Positions 1-11,945 of a stretch of DNA of 64,000 nt are shown here, piece by piece; position 1 is the first letter of the stretch; each line of letters opens with the position of its first letter. Source of the stretch: Cinclus cinclus (lineage: Eukaryota > Chordata > Aves > Passeriformes > Cinclidae); assembly GCF_963662255.1 (NCBI RefSeq), contig NC_085072.1, positions 3,621,001-3,685,000 on the forward strand. The letters are read 5' to 3'. The notes below the pieces were generated by a model. That model was given only the letters and a program-made list of their open reading frames with translations. It was not told where the DNA came from and searched no databases. Both the position numbers and the translations under genes were made by a program.

Positions 1-3000
1 AAGTGACCACAAACACCCAACAAACCCTTCCCTGTCCCTTCCCTGCCCTCCCTGGGTGTTTCCCCCTCCCCTGGCAGCGCTGTCCCTCGTGCAGGAGGCT
101 GAGGGGTCCCACATGGCCCCTGTGTCACCGCAGCTGTGTCACATGGCCCCTGTGTCACCGCAGCTGTGTCACCGCAGCTGTGTCACCGCAGCTGTGTCAC
201 ATGGCCCCTGTCACCGCAGCTGTGTCACCGCAGCTGTGTCACATGGCCCCTGTGTCACCGCAGCTGTGTCACCGCAGCTGTGTCACCGCAGCTCGGTCCC
301 AGCCCGCAGGACGCACCAGACCCAGACTGGGGGCTGGTGCCAGCACAGGCTCTGGATTTTTCATTCAGGGGATGTTCACGTTTCTGGCAGGTTTGGGATC
401 AAAGGAATTGGCTGCGGCCAGAGACTGTGGGACACCAGGGAGTGGGAAAAAGTGATGATGCTGCCGGGCCTCAAGCTGGGTTTTGGGGAAGGGTGAAGGC
501 GAGGAGAGGAGCTGGTGGACCCGAAACGTTAATTCCTTCCAGCTGTTGTCAGCCTGGCAGGTTCTCAAAGGAAGTTTAATAGACTGCAGTCGTCTCCCCT
601 CGGCCCCGTCCCCCATCCTGCCAGAACCTGGGATTACATGAGCTGCTCTGCCTTCCAAAAACCCGGGTTTATTTTTTTTTTATTTTTCCCCTTTGGCTCT
701 GGGAGTGTTTTCTTTTGAGTGTGCGAGGGCTCGCTCCCGTCTCCCAGCTGAACCCTTGGATTGCAGGGAATTGCGAGGGAATTTTGGGGTGGCACAGAGC
801 AGGAGTGGGGGTTGTGTTGGCATGAGGAGGAGGAGGGTGAAGAGGAGGAGGGGGAGGAGGAAGAAAAGGCTCCGTGGGCCTCCTTGCTGGAGCGCTCCCC
901 AGTCTGCCGTGTGAACTGGGAGGAAACAGGATGGAGAAAGTATTTGGAGTGGAAAATAAAAACCCTCTCCTGCTTTATTGATCGTGATTGAGGACAGAAA
1001 TAGCCTGGGCTGCTGACAGCCCTCCCCACTGAAGGAGCAGCCAAATGTGGGGCTCATCCTGAGCTGCTCCATCCATGGAAAAACGGGGTGTCTGGAGACC
1101 CCAGGGCAGTGGGGACGAGCCAGGTCTGGATCCCAGGGGTTCCACACCTGCCTGCAGAATTCCCAGAATTTTCCCTCTTCCTCTGCAGCCACGACAGGCT
1201 CAGCAGCCCCTGGAATCCCCCAGCAATTAAACAACGAGCTCCCATCATTAAGCCCCCCAGTGTCCCAGGAATAATCAATCCCCAGCAGGGATTGTAGGAA
1301 AAGGAAACCCCCGTGGCCAGCTGGGATCAGGCACTGCCCACCCCAGGGAGTGCTGGGGGGACCCTGCACCAAAATACCAAATAATACTGATTTAAGTGAC
1401 TGGTTTTAATGGGTTTTAGCCAATTTCATTGAATTATTTCACTTAAAACATCAAACTCAGGGCCAGCCAGGCTGGGGAAGGCGGGCCCAGGGTGCCCAGG
1501 AAAACCCAGCAGGGTCAACACTGGTGTGGGCATGGTGCTCCAACTCTGAGAAAACCATAAAACCAAGTGCTGGCAGGAGAGTAATTAGTTAAAACCAAGC
1601 ACATCTGTTGTTAATTAATTCCCAAGCAGGAGGGTTTAACTCTTGCCTTGCCCTGTGTTTTCCAGCCTCGATGGCCAGTGCCAACATGTGTCCAGAGGGA
1701 GGGTTGGAGTTGGCTTTTCCAGCCATTTCAGGGACTTGAGTTTGCTCTGGTCCATCGTTCCCTGCTCTGAGCCATCAATCCCACCTCCCAGAACGGTCCC
1801 TGGGATTTTCAGGAGCTCCTGGGCTGTGAGCAGAGCAGCCAGCACTGCTCAGGGCAGTGAACGCGCCTCAAGTTTGGGGTCGGGGCTGAAATAAATCTGT
1901 CTTTGCTCCTTCTAACATGGAGCCTTGAGGAGCCACTGGTGAAGGTGGGAACAACTCTCTGAGAGAGGGCTTGCAGAGGGTCGAGGTCTGGGTAGCCCTG
2001 CACTGATTATTACTCTTTTATTTGCATTTTCTCAGAGGCAGCTGTCACTAAAGTCCATTCACAGGCATGGACATCACATCCATGGAGGAAAACATGCGCG
2101 GATCCCCTCCCTGCTCCCCACCTCCTGCTCTGGATGGGGACCTGCTCCCTTGGGAGCAGCATTAAAAGCGTTGAAGGATTGAGGAGGAGCAGGAGGGGGG
2201 CTCGGGGTGTGTGTGACCCCCACCCCACCCCAGACTCAACCACGCAGGGCCCGGCCAGCCCTGCACTGGGGGAATCTGTTCCCCATTAAGTGGCTGCGGC
2301 TGGTGGGAGCAGCCCTGGCAGCTCCAGCCTCCCTAATTAGCAGCAGAAGCGAGGCCAGGCTGGGGAAGGCCAGCGCCTCTGGGCCTCCGTGCCAAGGATG
2401 CAAAGGGTTTGGAGCAGAGCCTCAGCCAGAGCCTGTGGAAAAGCTCCGAGCGACCCTGCGAGTGCCGGATGGGACCCCGATCCCATTTGTGCCGGGATGG
2501 GCAGGGATGTGCATCCCCTCGCTGCTTTAGTGAGGGGTCAAACCCAAATCCAGCACCCCCAGCGCTCCCTGAGGTGTGTGGGGTGGAGGAAGGCTGCCCA
2601 CACCATCCTCATTCCCTCCGTGCACTTGCACCGTGCCGGGCTCTTGCTCATCACTAAAAATAGGATTCCCGGCTGAGCTGGAGGGCAGCGAGCCCAGATC
2701 CCAAAGCAGCTCCTTGTCGCCGTGACCAACTGACCCATTTGGCCTCGGTTTTTAAGTGTTTTTCCCTCCTCGTTCAACTTCAGCCCAGGCAGCAGCTGAG
2801 CCGGGGCCAGCCGAGCCTTTCCAGGGGCAGCGAGACCCCGGTGTGGGGTCGTGGTCCCTGATCCTGGTGGCACGACCTGGCAGGGCTGGGGGTCCCACCC
2901 AGGGCTGGGGGGGCTGCGGGTGGCAGCAGGAGTGGCCAAAGCCACCCAAATTTATCAGCCCCCAACACTTCTGTTAGGAACTGGCATCATTTATTCTCTG

Positions 3001-3324
3001 CTTTGGGGAATTCGTGCCCTGGGGCTGTTGAAGCGGTCCAGAGCAGGTGACATCCCAGGGATGCTGGGACAACGGAGCCAGGGTTTGTCCCAGGGGAGTT
3101 GGGGCACTCCAGGACCTCAACCTGTTCCCTGCAGCCAAGGACAGAGAGTCCTCTTGCATTTTCCTTCCCAGCACAAGGAGCCAACAGGAGCACCCTGGGG
3201 CTTTCGCTGACCTGGCCCATGTCCCCAAAGCCAGCTGGGAGCAGGACAGGCTGCAGGGACAGGGGACACGGAGCCTCTGTCTCCAGGGAGTGCCCTGCAG
3301 AGCACGTGCTGGGCCAGCCGCCAG
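1..3324. other. No gene identified; sequence downstream of MDFI
   Basis: Apart from the minisatellite at 110-293 I see only unique, moderately GC-rich sequence. AT-richer blocks at about 1375-1640 contain several TAATTA-type sites. AATAAA at 955-960 (plus) and 979-974 (minus) face each other but no exon could be tied to either. In human the convergent neighbour here is TFEB; no TFEB coding exon is visible. Confidence 0.6.
110..293. repeat. Minisatellite of 15-bp units (TGTGTCACCGCAGC-type) with CACATGGCCCC interruptions
   Basis: The unit TGTGTCACCGCAGC recurs about eight times, alternating with CACATGGCCCCTG blocks. Both 15-bp and 30-bp periods are visible, so all three frames stay open. No coding function is inferred. 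Confidence 0.93.
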
Positions 3325-3343
3325 TCAGAAATGAAGAAAGACC

Positions 3344-3349
3344 TTTATT
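3344..3349 (-). terminator. MDFI: Polyadenylation signal AATAAA for MDFI
   Basis: TTTATT on the plus strand reads AATAAA on the minus strand, about 1.1 kb after the MDFI stop codon. I saw no clear canonical signal between the stop and this point. Confidence 0.7.
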
Positions 3350-3822
3350 TACAGTAAAAAGGAACAAAAAACCCCCACCATCTAAAATACCTTGACACTT
3401 CCCTTCCCGTCTCCCCAGCCCGTCAGAGGGGTGTCTGCCACCCCCACCCAGCCACCACCCCTGTCCCCAGGATGGTGGCACAGGGCCAACAACTGCTGAG
3501 GGTCATTTGGCACCAACTGAGCCACCGTGCCCCCCCATGCCTGGGACACACGGGGGACACACGGGGGACACACGGTGACAGCTCGGCACTGCTCCGGCTG
3601 CAGGAGAAGTTCCTCCCCGGGAGGGGGACAGGCTGCGGGTATTGCACTTCGCACAGCACCGAGGGCAGGGGAGCCTGGCAGAACGAGTCCCCCAGCACAG
3701 GGGGAGGGCTCCAGCATCTCCCGGGGGTCACCCAGCCTTGGAGGTGTCCTGGGTGATGTCCCTGGAGGAGGGATGCTCTGTGCCAACCTCCGGAGTGCTG
3801 TCCTGCGGTGGTGGCAGTGGGA

Positions 3823-4205
3823 TGGGGCTGTCCCCAGTGCTGGGAGCGGGGGTGACTCTGTGGGACAGGACTGTCCCCAATGCCACTCTCCGGGGTGACT
3901 CTGTGGGACAGGACTGTCTCCAAGGCTGGGCTCCAGGGACTCTGTGGGACAGGGCTGTCCCCAATGCCACTCTCCGGGGTGACTCTGTGGGACAGGACTG
4001 TCCCCAATGCCACTCTCCGGGGTGGCTCTGTGGGACAGGGCTGTCCCCAAGGCTGCGCTCCAGGGACTCTGTGGGACAGGGCTGTCCCCACTGCCACTCT
4101 CCGGGGTGGCTCTGTGGGACAGGGCTGTCCCCAAGGCTGCGCTCCAGGGACTCTGTGGGACAGGGCTGTCCCCAAGGCTGGGCTCCGAGGTGGCTCTGCC
4201 GGACA
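3823..4205. repeat. Tandem repeat within MDFI 3' untranslated region
   Basis: Eight to nine units of about 41-43 bp are built on ACTCTGTGGGACAGG and CTGTCCCCAA. They alternate between two variants (GCCACTCTCCGG and GGCTGGGCTCCAGG). The repeat lies between the MDFI stop codon and its poly(A) signal. Confidence 0.93.
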
Positions 4206-4445
4206 CTCCTGCTCTCGGCTCAGGTGGCAGGAGGCTCCCGTGGTCCCCTGCTGCTGGCAGAGGTAGAGCAGGACAGGACCAGAACCCCCGCAGCCCTCCG
4301 GGTTCACCTTCCCCGGGCAGGATCCATCTCCAAGGATGAGGATTCCCACGGAGGATTCGCTCTCTCGTCCTCTGCGAGGTTTCCCGAGGGACCGGCCGGA
4401 GCCTGGGGGGGTCCCGGCGCGGCTCCCCCGGCCCAGCGGGGCCCC

Positions 4446-4702
4446 TCAGGAGGAGAAGCAGAGCCCGCAGCACTCCATGCAGATCTCCAGGCAGTCGGCG
4501 GACTCGCAGCAGGCGTCGATGATGCCGCAGTCCATGTCGCAGGGCAGGTCGCAGTCCGCGCACTCGCCCGAGTTGCAGCAGCAGCAGCAGATGCAGGAGT
4601 CCTCGGAGGTGCAGGAGCCGCAGGTGGCACAGTCCAGCACGATGTTGCAGAGGGTCAGGAACTCGCAGAAGAGGCAGGAGAGGATGCAGTGGACGCAGCA
4701 GT
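4446..4702 (-). CDS. MDFI: MDFI last coding exon: I-mfa cysteine-rich domain and stop
   Basis: The exon codes for residues 170-254 and a stop at 4448-4446. It opens D-C-C-V-H-C and ends C-C-G-L-C-F-S-S, both as in mammals. About a third of the residues are cysteine, including a run of five in C-I-C-C-C-C-C. This is the I-mfa domain, the part that contacts the bHLH and other partner proteins and defines the MDFI/MDFIC family. Near identity with mammals across the whole exon makes this the surest call in the left half of the window. Confidence 0.98.
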
Positions 4703-4942
4703 CTGGGGAGGAACGCTCGGGTGAGACAGTGCCAGGCACGGGGAGGGGGGAAGCTGGGGGAGCACCACAGGGGTGGAAATCCTCCCTCAGGAATTCATGG
4801 AAGGGAGGGGAAAAGGGGTCGGGAGGCAGCCACTGCTCCAGGGGTCTCCCTCAACAACCAGCCCTCAAGAGAGACCAGTTGTGGAGGAGAGCAGCTCAGC
4901 ACCCGGCACACAGAGGCTGCCAGGAGGGTCCAGGGGGGCCTG

Positions 4943-5326
4943 AGGGCTCAGAGGACGGCACCCAAGAGATCCCAAGGGATGAGGGACCCCAGGGCTCAGA
5001 GGACGGCACCCAAGAGATCCCAAGGGATGAGGGACCCCAGGGCTCAGAGGATGGCACCCAAGAGATCCCAAGGGATGAGGGACCCCAGGGCTCAGAGGAT
5101 GGCACCCGAGAGATCCCAAGGGATGAGGGACCCCAGGGCTCAGAGGATGGCACCCAAGAGATCCCAAGGGATGAGGGACCCCAGGGCTCAGAGGATGGCA
5201 CCCGAGAGATCCCAAGGGATGAGGGACCCCAGGGCTCAGAGGATGGCACCCGAGAGATCCCAAGGGATGAGGGACCCCAGGGCTCAGAGGATGGCACCCG
5301 AGAGATCCCAAGGGATGAGGGGCCCG
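4943..5326. repeat. 48-bp minisatellite, eight copies, in last MDFI intron
   Basis: The core GGGCTCAGAGGATGGCACCC recurs at exactly 48-bp spacing eight times, with only A/G variation at a few sites. It fills more than half of the 666-bp intron (4703-5368) and stops 43 bp from the donor at 5368. Since 48 is a multiple of three it creates long open frames on both strands; these are artefacts. Confidence 0.97.
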
Positions 5327-5368
5327 AGGAGAACGGCTGGAAAGAGACCCCCAGGGGACAGCCAGTAC

Positions 5369-5623
5369 CTTCCTGCGCCTCAATGGGGATGTGGGAGGAG
5401 GGCGACTTGGAGCTGCCCTTGCTCTTCTTGCTGCTCTGGCTGTGGATGGAGTGGTGTGACTGCAGCTTTCGGTGCGGTTTCTGCGCGCTGGGCACGGCCC
5501 GGCAGGTCCCGTTCCCTGCCTCCCCGACGGCACCGCCCGGCTCCGGCCCCCGCCCGGCTCCGTTGGGCAGCAGGAGGGTGCAGGGCCCGGGGGGCTGCGG
5601 GGGTGGCCGCACCTGGGGCTGGC
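5369..5623 (-). CDS. MDFI: MDFI third coding exon (residues 85-170)
   Basis: This 255-bp exon runs from acceptor CTAG|GCCAG to donor GAAG|GTACTG. It starts by completing Cys85 and continues Q-P-Q, followed by a proline- and glycine-rich linker with L-L-L-P-N. The conserved stretch A-Q-K-P-H-R-K-L-Q then leads into a Ser/Lys-rich basic patch (residues about 146-158, SKKSKGSSKS) that matches the basic region before the I-mfa domain in human MDFI. It ends E-A-Q-E with Asp170 split, matching human A-Q-E-D. The acceptor choice is fixed by phase. Confidence 0.93.
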
Positions 5624-8600
5624 CTAGAGGGGAGAGCAGAGTGTTACCCACCCCTGCTCTCCCTGTCGGGAGAAACATTGTGCCCAAACCCTGCAGAGAA
5701 ACGGGAATCCGATCCCCAGCTGGGCATGGGGTGACCAGGAGGTGATGCTGACGGATGGATGGCCCAAAAGGATGGAGATGGAACGGGAAGGTGGGTGGAG
5801 AGAAGGAGGCAAAGGCTCCAGAGAGAGGAAGGGATGAAAAAAAAACCCCAAGAAATGAAGATTTGTCATGAAGGATGTACTGAAGCTCATCAGAGGACCT
5901 GAAGGAGGAGATGTCCCTGCACAGCCAGGAGGGATGAAGCCACCAAGGCTGCCGGACAGAGTTCCTGGATGTCCCCAGTGCCCTCTGTAAAGGCAGAGGA
6001 GGTGAGGCAGCACTGCAGAGCCAGCCTGCTCCTCTCCCTGGCCCTGCAGGAACCAGCCACTTCCTTCAGGTCTCCCCAACCTCTGGCTGAACTTCTGTGC
6101 AGGAGAAGGAAAATTACTCCGAGCTGTGTCTGTGCCTCCCTCCAGCCTCTCCCGCTGCAGCCCCGTGTCCAGCCAGAGCCAGAGGGTGGCTCAGCCCCTT
6201 GCTCCTGCCTGGTGTCCCTGCCCTACCTCCTCATCTGTGGTGCTCTGGGAGAGGGCTGGGAACCAGCACAAGGAATGGGGGTCCAGGCACTCCTCATCCT
6301 CCTCAATAATGCCACAAATAAAATCAAATCCTGTCTGGTTGTGCTTCGGCCAAACTTTGCTTTTCCTCTCCCATGGCAGTAAACAGGGGATGATTCAGGA
6401 GAGAGGCTCGAGGGCAAAGGCACCTTTGGCACCAGGGAACAGGAGCTGCTCTCTGTGCAGGACACAGGGGTGGAGTGGGCACGGGCAGTCCCTGTCCTGC
6501 ATCCATGAAAACAAAACAGAGGGAAGGTGAAAATAAAGTGGGTGGAAGGTGAAAATAAAATAGATGGAAGGTGAAAAGACACAGGTGGATGGTCCCAGTG
6601 CTTGGTTTTAGCAGGTTGAGCAGGGCTCAGGCTGCAGAGGGAGGTTAAACCGTGAGCTTGGTCTTGGACACCCACTGGGAAGGGAACTTAAAATAAGCAG
6701 AGCTGAGCGGGAAGAGTGGGCTGAAAGCAGGAGAGATGGGAGACTGGGGAGACAGAAAACAGGTCTTGGACAAAACAGGAATTGTTTCCCCTCCCTAAAA
6801 AACTCCTGGAGTGAGGTTCACTTCCTGTGTACTCTTGTCCAGTGTCTCGTGTGTGCACTGGGATGGCACCGAGGTGACCACAGTGCCCAGAGCTGTGGCA
6901 GGAAGGGGCTGAGCCTGCAGGGAGCCGGGCAGGGCTGAGCCAAGAGGGACCCAGCAGCAGCTCAGCAGCCTCAGACAGCAGCTGGATTCTCTGGGATTGC
7001 AGCAGGATGCACTTGGCACTCCTCATTTCGCTGCATTCCTCAGATTAAACTGTTTGTAAATCAAAATCACGCTCTGGCTCCAGCGAGGGGCAGCCAAGGG
7101 CAGCCAGGAATCCCCCCTCCCCTCAAAGTTAGGGAAAATAGCTTCCATTTTCACAGGACAGCCTTTGAGACACGAGGCCAAAGCTCCTCTGAAAGAGGCA
7201 CCTCCAGCTCCCCAGTAATGTGGGAGTCTGGGCAGGAGTGGGGCCTGGAAAAGCAGGATTTTGGGGAAAACTGCCTGTCTACAGCTCTTCAATAACCAAA
7301 AAACCTCCTGGATGGTCACTCTGGGTTTCCCAACAGGGAGATGCTCCTGGATCCCCTCAGGCTGTCCCAGGGCAGCATCACCGGGGTCCCCCTGCTGGGA
7401 CCCTCCCTGAGCCGCTGCCAGGGCTTGGAATATTGTGGCCACCTGGGTCTGCTGCTCCTGCCTGAAACTCAACACCCAGACCCCCAAATCCACAATCCCA
7501 ATGTTCCAAAACGCTGGAAAACTGTACTCGAGCACCAGTGCTGGTCCTTGAGGGGGCCAATCCTGGCACTGCTGGGCAAGGACGTGACCCTGCAGCAAAC
7601 AACTCCTCCTGCCCGGTCCCTCCTGAGCCTGCATGAGCCAGGCTGGCACGGGAATCCCATGGGGGAGCCTAAATGAGTTCCCCAGATCCTGCCAAAAGGG
7701 GAATAACCCCCAAAAATCAATGGTGACCCCCCCACACACAAGATCAGCACCGAGGAGTGAGGGACACCAGAGGTGACACTGCTCATTTCCCGGAGAGAAG
7801 AAGAGAGCAAGGTCCCTTCACCCAGCACTAACAGGAGGGTGGCCCAGTCCCTCCCAGTCCCGGGGCCCTTGGGGGGCGGCCGGAGGGGCTGGGCTGGGCT
7901 GGGGAGGGGTGGGGAGGGGGCCGTGCAGCGGCCGCGGTGTGACTCAGGCGTGCAGAATGTCTGTGGGCAGCCGGCCCAGCTCCCAGATGCTGTGCGAGGG
8001 CTCAGCCGCAGGAAACGTGAGCTCTCCCCGCTGCAGCGCCCGCGTTTCGCCGTCCTGTCCCCTCCCCTGCCCGCTCTCCGGAGGGACAGCCCCTCTCCCA
8101 CCCGCCCTCATCCCGCTGGGAAGCTTCAATCCACTTTACGCCCCTTGGAAAGGGAAGATGGATCTAGGGGAAAAAAAAAAAAAAAAAAAAAAAAGGGAAT
8201 GGCAGCCTGGGAGAGAAACCCTGGGATCCGGGCTGGCGGCCAGGGAAGGATGGACGGCTCCAGGGGATCCTCCCACATCTGCCGGCTCCGCTCTCGCATC
8301 CCTGCACCGGGGAACGGGGCAAGGGCAGCCCCGGCCCGCAGCCTGCCCCGCCCAGCCCGGCCCTTCTCACCAGCACATCTGGGGAGCTGCTGCCCGGCCC
8401 CGGCACCGCCTGCAGCAAAAGCAGCTCTGGGCAGACAGCCCGGCTCAGCCGGGCTCGGCACCGGCCTCAGCCTTGTCCCGGACTCGCCAAAGGCAAGAGC
8501 TGGCCCGGCGGGACGGGACGCGCCTCCCTCCGCTCCTGCAAGCGGCTGCAGCGCGCCCGGACGGGGCTGAGCCACAGAAATACCCCGGGGCTGAGCCACA

Positions 8601-9360
8601 GAAATACCCCGGGGCTGAGCCACAGAAATACCCCGGGGCTGAGCTACAGAAATACCCCGGGGCTGAGCCACAGAAATACCCCGGGGCTGAGCTACAGAAA
8701 TACCCCGGGGCTGAGCTACAGAAATACCCCGGGGCTGAGCCACAGAAATACCCCGGGGCTGAGCTACAGAAATACCCCGGGGCTGAGCCATAGAAATACC
8801 CCGGGGCTGAGCTACAGAAATACCCCGGGGCTGAGCCACAGAAATACCCCGGGGCTGAGCCACAGAAATACCCCGGGGCTGTGCCCATGGAAATACCCCG
8901 GGGCTGAGCCACAGAAATACCCCGGGGCTGAGCCCATGGAAATACCCCGGGGCTGAGTCACAGGGACACCCCAGAGCTGTGGCTCTGTCCTGGGGACATC
9001 CCGGGGCTGTGCCCACGGAAACGTTCTTTGTGGGTGTCCTGTCTCCCACTGGGATTTAAGGGATGCTCCATCCAGCTCTTTTCCCTCACCCCTCGCCCTA
9101 CCACGGCACCCCAGAGGACCCCAACCCTTCCCAGAGCAGCTCCAGCTGCCCCAGCTCCTCCTCCGAGGGCACCTGGAGCCTCCCGGGATGCCGCCCTTCA
9201 CTTTCACCTCTCCAGGTGACTCAGGCTCACTTCGAGCTTTGATGTGGGGAAGAACAAAACGAGGAGGAGCCGGGCTCCCACCTCTGCCCTGCTTTTTGAT
9301 GAGTCCCGCTGCTGATGAGGTGGCAGCAGCCCAGGGCACGGCCCCGAGGGAAGCACTCAC
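5624..9360. other. MDFI intron, 3.7 kb
   Basis: From 5624 to about 7800 the intron is unique sequence with no gene seen. A GC- and CpG-rich block lies at about 7840-8560 (with an A-run at 8170-8194), then the 24-bp minisatellite at 8563-8962. The last 400 bases are unique sequence leading to the exon at 9361. Confidence 0.7.
8563..8962. repeat. 24-bp minisatellite (CAGAAATACCCCGGGGCTGA)
   Basis: About sixteen copies of a 24-bp unit containing AATACCCCGGGGCTGAG, with a C/T variant (GCCACAG or GCTACAG) and two GCCCATGG variants near the end. Each unit contains CCCCGGGG, so the array is a dense run of short CpG palindromes. Confidence 0.97.
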
Positions 9361-9543
9361 ATGTCACAGCTTCGGGAGCGCCGCAGAGCTCGGCCCGGGG
9401 GCTTTTCGTCAGCACTGCCGGGGATTTCTCATCTTCCAGGGGTTTCTCTTTCTTCGGCTCCGCTGGGCGGGAGAGAGGCCGGGGCTCCGCCGGTGGCAGC
9501 GCCGGGATCTGCCTCGTGGGAGGCAGAGAGGGCTCAGCCACCT
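9361..9543 (-). CDS. MDFI: MDFI second coding exon (residues 24-85)
   Basis: This 183-bp exon follows a pyrimidine tract ending TTGCAG and ends at ACAT|GTGAGT. It codes for a proline- and charge-rich, probably disordered segment ending in P-E-A-V-T, then Cys85 split across the junction. The human protein has the same T-E-A-V-T-C-Q-P-Q string at the equivalent junction. Homology elsewhere in the exon is weak, as expected for the disordered N-terminal half of the family. Confidence 0.88.
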
Positions 9544-11759
9544 CTGCAAGAGAAACTGGGTTAGAGCTGAGCCCTCCGGGTCACCCAAACTCCCGGACAC
9601 TGCCCACGGCACCGGCCGGGGCTCTGGTTCCCGAACCGCATCCCTGTGGCGCACTGGAGCACCACGGGGGATTTGGGCTGCATCGCTCTGCAGCTGCTCA
9701 CCCCGCTGCAGCGCCATCCCAAAAACCCTCCCGAGCTCTCACATTCTTTCTCCAAAAAGCCAAGGGATCTGGTTACACTCAGCAGCTCAAGCTGGATTTT
9801 TCATCCCCCTTCCCATGAAAGGGCCACTGTCTTCCCTGCGGGAGCTGGCTGCCAACTTCCCTCATCCTCCCGTACTCTGGAGCAGCAGTAACCCCTGCAG
9901 GACCCCTCGATGGGGTGCGAAAAACCTGAAAGGAGCTGAGTTATTCCCCATGGGAGAAACCCCGGTGCCGAACGCTCCTTTGCAGAAAGCCAGGGAGAAG
10001 GCAGCACCACCTTCAGCGCTGCTGGGAGCTGGCTGCTCCATCCCATGGGGAATGTGGGGTGCCTGCTCCATCCCATGGGGAATGTGGGGTGCCCAGGGGG
10101 GCTCGGTGAGATGCCACACGCCCCCAGCCCCCTCCCTCTGCCCATCCCCCGGAATAGCAACGTCTTGCACAACAGGGGTTGGAGCTCACTTTATATAAAA
10201 CTAAATTATAGGCTGGGCAGAGGGAGGGAGAGCAGAGCCATAATTGGCCTGGCTGAAACAGGAGTCCTGCAAGCAGCCAGGGAGGGGAGGGGAAGGGGAA
10301 AAGGACCTGGGACACTTCATTATCCTCGATAAAACCAGGGTCTCACACACCAGAGCGGAGCAGGCGGGAGGGCAACCAGGGATAATTAAAAGGAGCAGAA
10401 CAAGGGAAATTAGGGGGTTCCAGCGGCACCCCAGGATCAGCAGGAGCCTGGAAATGCTGCAGAGGGGCTGCAGCAGGTCTAGAGTGATGCTGTTCTCTCC
10501 CAGCTCCACAACACCGTCCGAAGTCATCCACGTGCCTCAGTTTCCCCTCTCTGCCCTCCCCAGAGTGCAGATCCAGCCTGGGGTGCTGCAGCTCCTCAGA
10601 CAGGGGAGTGTGGGAAGGAAAACTCATCCCAGCACAGAGTCCTGCTCAGAGCTGCCACAGGTGAGGAGATTTCGGGGCTCAACCAAGGGAAATCCAGCAG
10701 CTCCAGCTGAATTTTGCAGAGCTGCATTGGCTCCAAATCCCAATGGAGTGTGAGCACGTGAGCCCCAGACAGGAGAAAAGCCATTCCCATGGGAATCCCG
10801 GAGCAAAATGGAGAGGTGAGGAGAGCAGGCTGTCATCTCCACATGGGTGTAGAGGGGTGGGGGTGAATAAACATCCACACATTGCTGAATCCACAGCCTC
10901 TGTCATGTCCCAACCTGGACTGGCCCAAGCCAGCCCTGATGCAGAGCCAGACATGAAATCCTGATGGATGAGGAGCTCTGGGTGGAGCCAGGGGTGTCCA
11001 GGGCAGGGCGCAGAGGGTGAAGCTCCCACAGAATGCCTGGGAGGGAACGGGAGCTCTGGTTTCTTCTCTGAGATGCTCAGAGTGTGCTCAGGGCTTAAAA
11101 ACCCCCAGGGCTGCCCAGAGCAGCTATGTCACCTCCAGATCCCCTTCCCTGCAGGTCAGTGCTTGGGAAAAAGAGTTGGAAAATCAAGTGTAGCAACAGG
11201 AGAAGGGCTGGCACAGGGAGAGCTCCAGCAGATCCCTGTCCCTGCCCCTCTGTGCTGCCTCCAGAGCATCCCTTGCCCTCTCTGTGCCCGTTCCTGGGGA
11301 CAAGGGCAGGCTGGAGCTTTGTGGGACAGCAGCAACCCTGGCTGGGTGGATCCACAGGGATATCCAGGGTACTGCTCCCACTGGGATGGAGCTCAGGCCG
11401 TGTCCACTTCACACTTGTAATTACCCTGCACAAGGGCTCACACACAACCACAGGGGAGGAAGGTGGCAATTAAATTAACTCCCCCGGGAACAAGCTGGCC
11501 AGGAGAGGGACAAAAATAGACAGGAATGAAGTCTGGGGGAGCTGATCCTTCCCTGCCTCACATCCCGGCTGCTGCAGGGTCACAGGGAATGTGGGGATGG
11601 TGCTGACCCCCAGCTCCCCCTGGAATGGGATGGGAAAGGCTCTGGCTGCCCTCGGGGTCACAGCCTGACCCCAGGGAGGGGCTGGGAGAAGCTGGACACG
11701 TGTGGGCTCAGCAGAGACCCCACAGGCTCCTGCCCCACAGCTCCCTGCCCCTCGGATCC

Positions 11760-11945
11760 ACAGGGAAGTGCAGAGGGAACGCTCAGGGAAATGCAGAGGG
11801 AACACGCAGGGAAATTCAGAGGGAATGTCCAGGGAGTGCAGAGGGAAATGCAGAGGGAATGCTCAGGGAAATGCAGAGGGAATGCTCAGGGAAATGTCCA
11901 GGGAATGCTCAGGGAAATGTCCAGGGAATGCCCCAGGAAATGCTT
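11760..11945. repeat. Short tandem repeat, CAGAGGGAATGCTCAGGGAA type
   Basis: Units of roughly 18-21 bp made from AGAGGGAA, TGCTCAGGGAAATG and TCCAGGGAATG repeat about nine times with variation. Non-coding intronic sequence. Confidence 0.9.

Larger units (their letters stand above)
3325..4445 (-). other. MDFI: MDFI 3' untranslated region
   Basis: The region runs from the stop codon to about 20 bases past the AATAAA at 3349-3344. It is GC-rich. It contains a tandem repeat of roughly 41-43 bp between about 3823 and 4205, so that repeat would be present in the mature mRNA. The exact cleavage site is inferred. Confidence 0.7.

Noticed and set aside
1..3324. TFEB as convergent neighbour at the left edge
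   Set aside because: Expected from human gene order, but no TFEB coding exon or C-terminal sequence is visible, and the AATAAA at 955-960 alone is not enough.
4336..5745. Plus-strand 469-codon frame with Gly-Ser-Glu-Asp-Gly-Thr repeats
   Set aside because: It is antisense to two MDFI exons and the 48-bp intronic repeat; period of three explains the openness.
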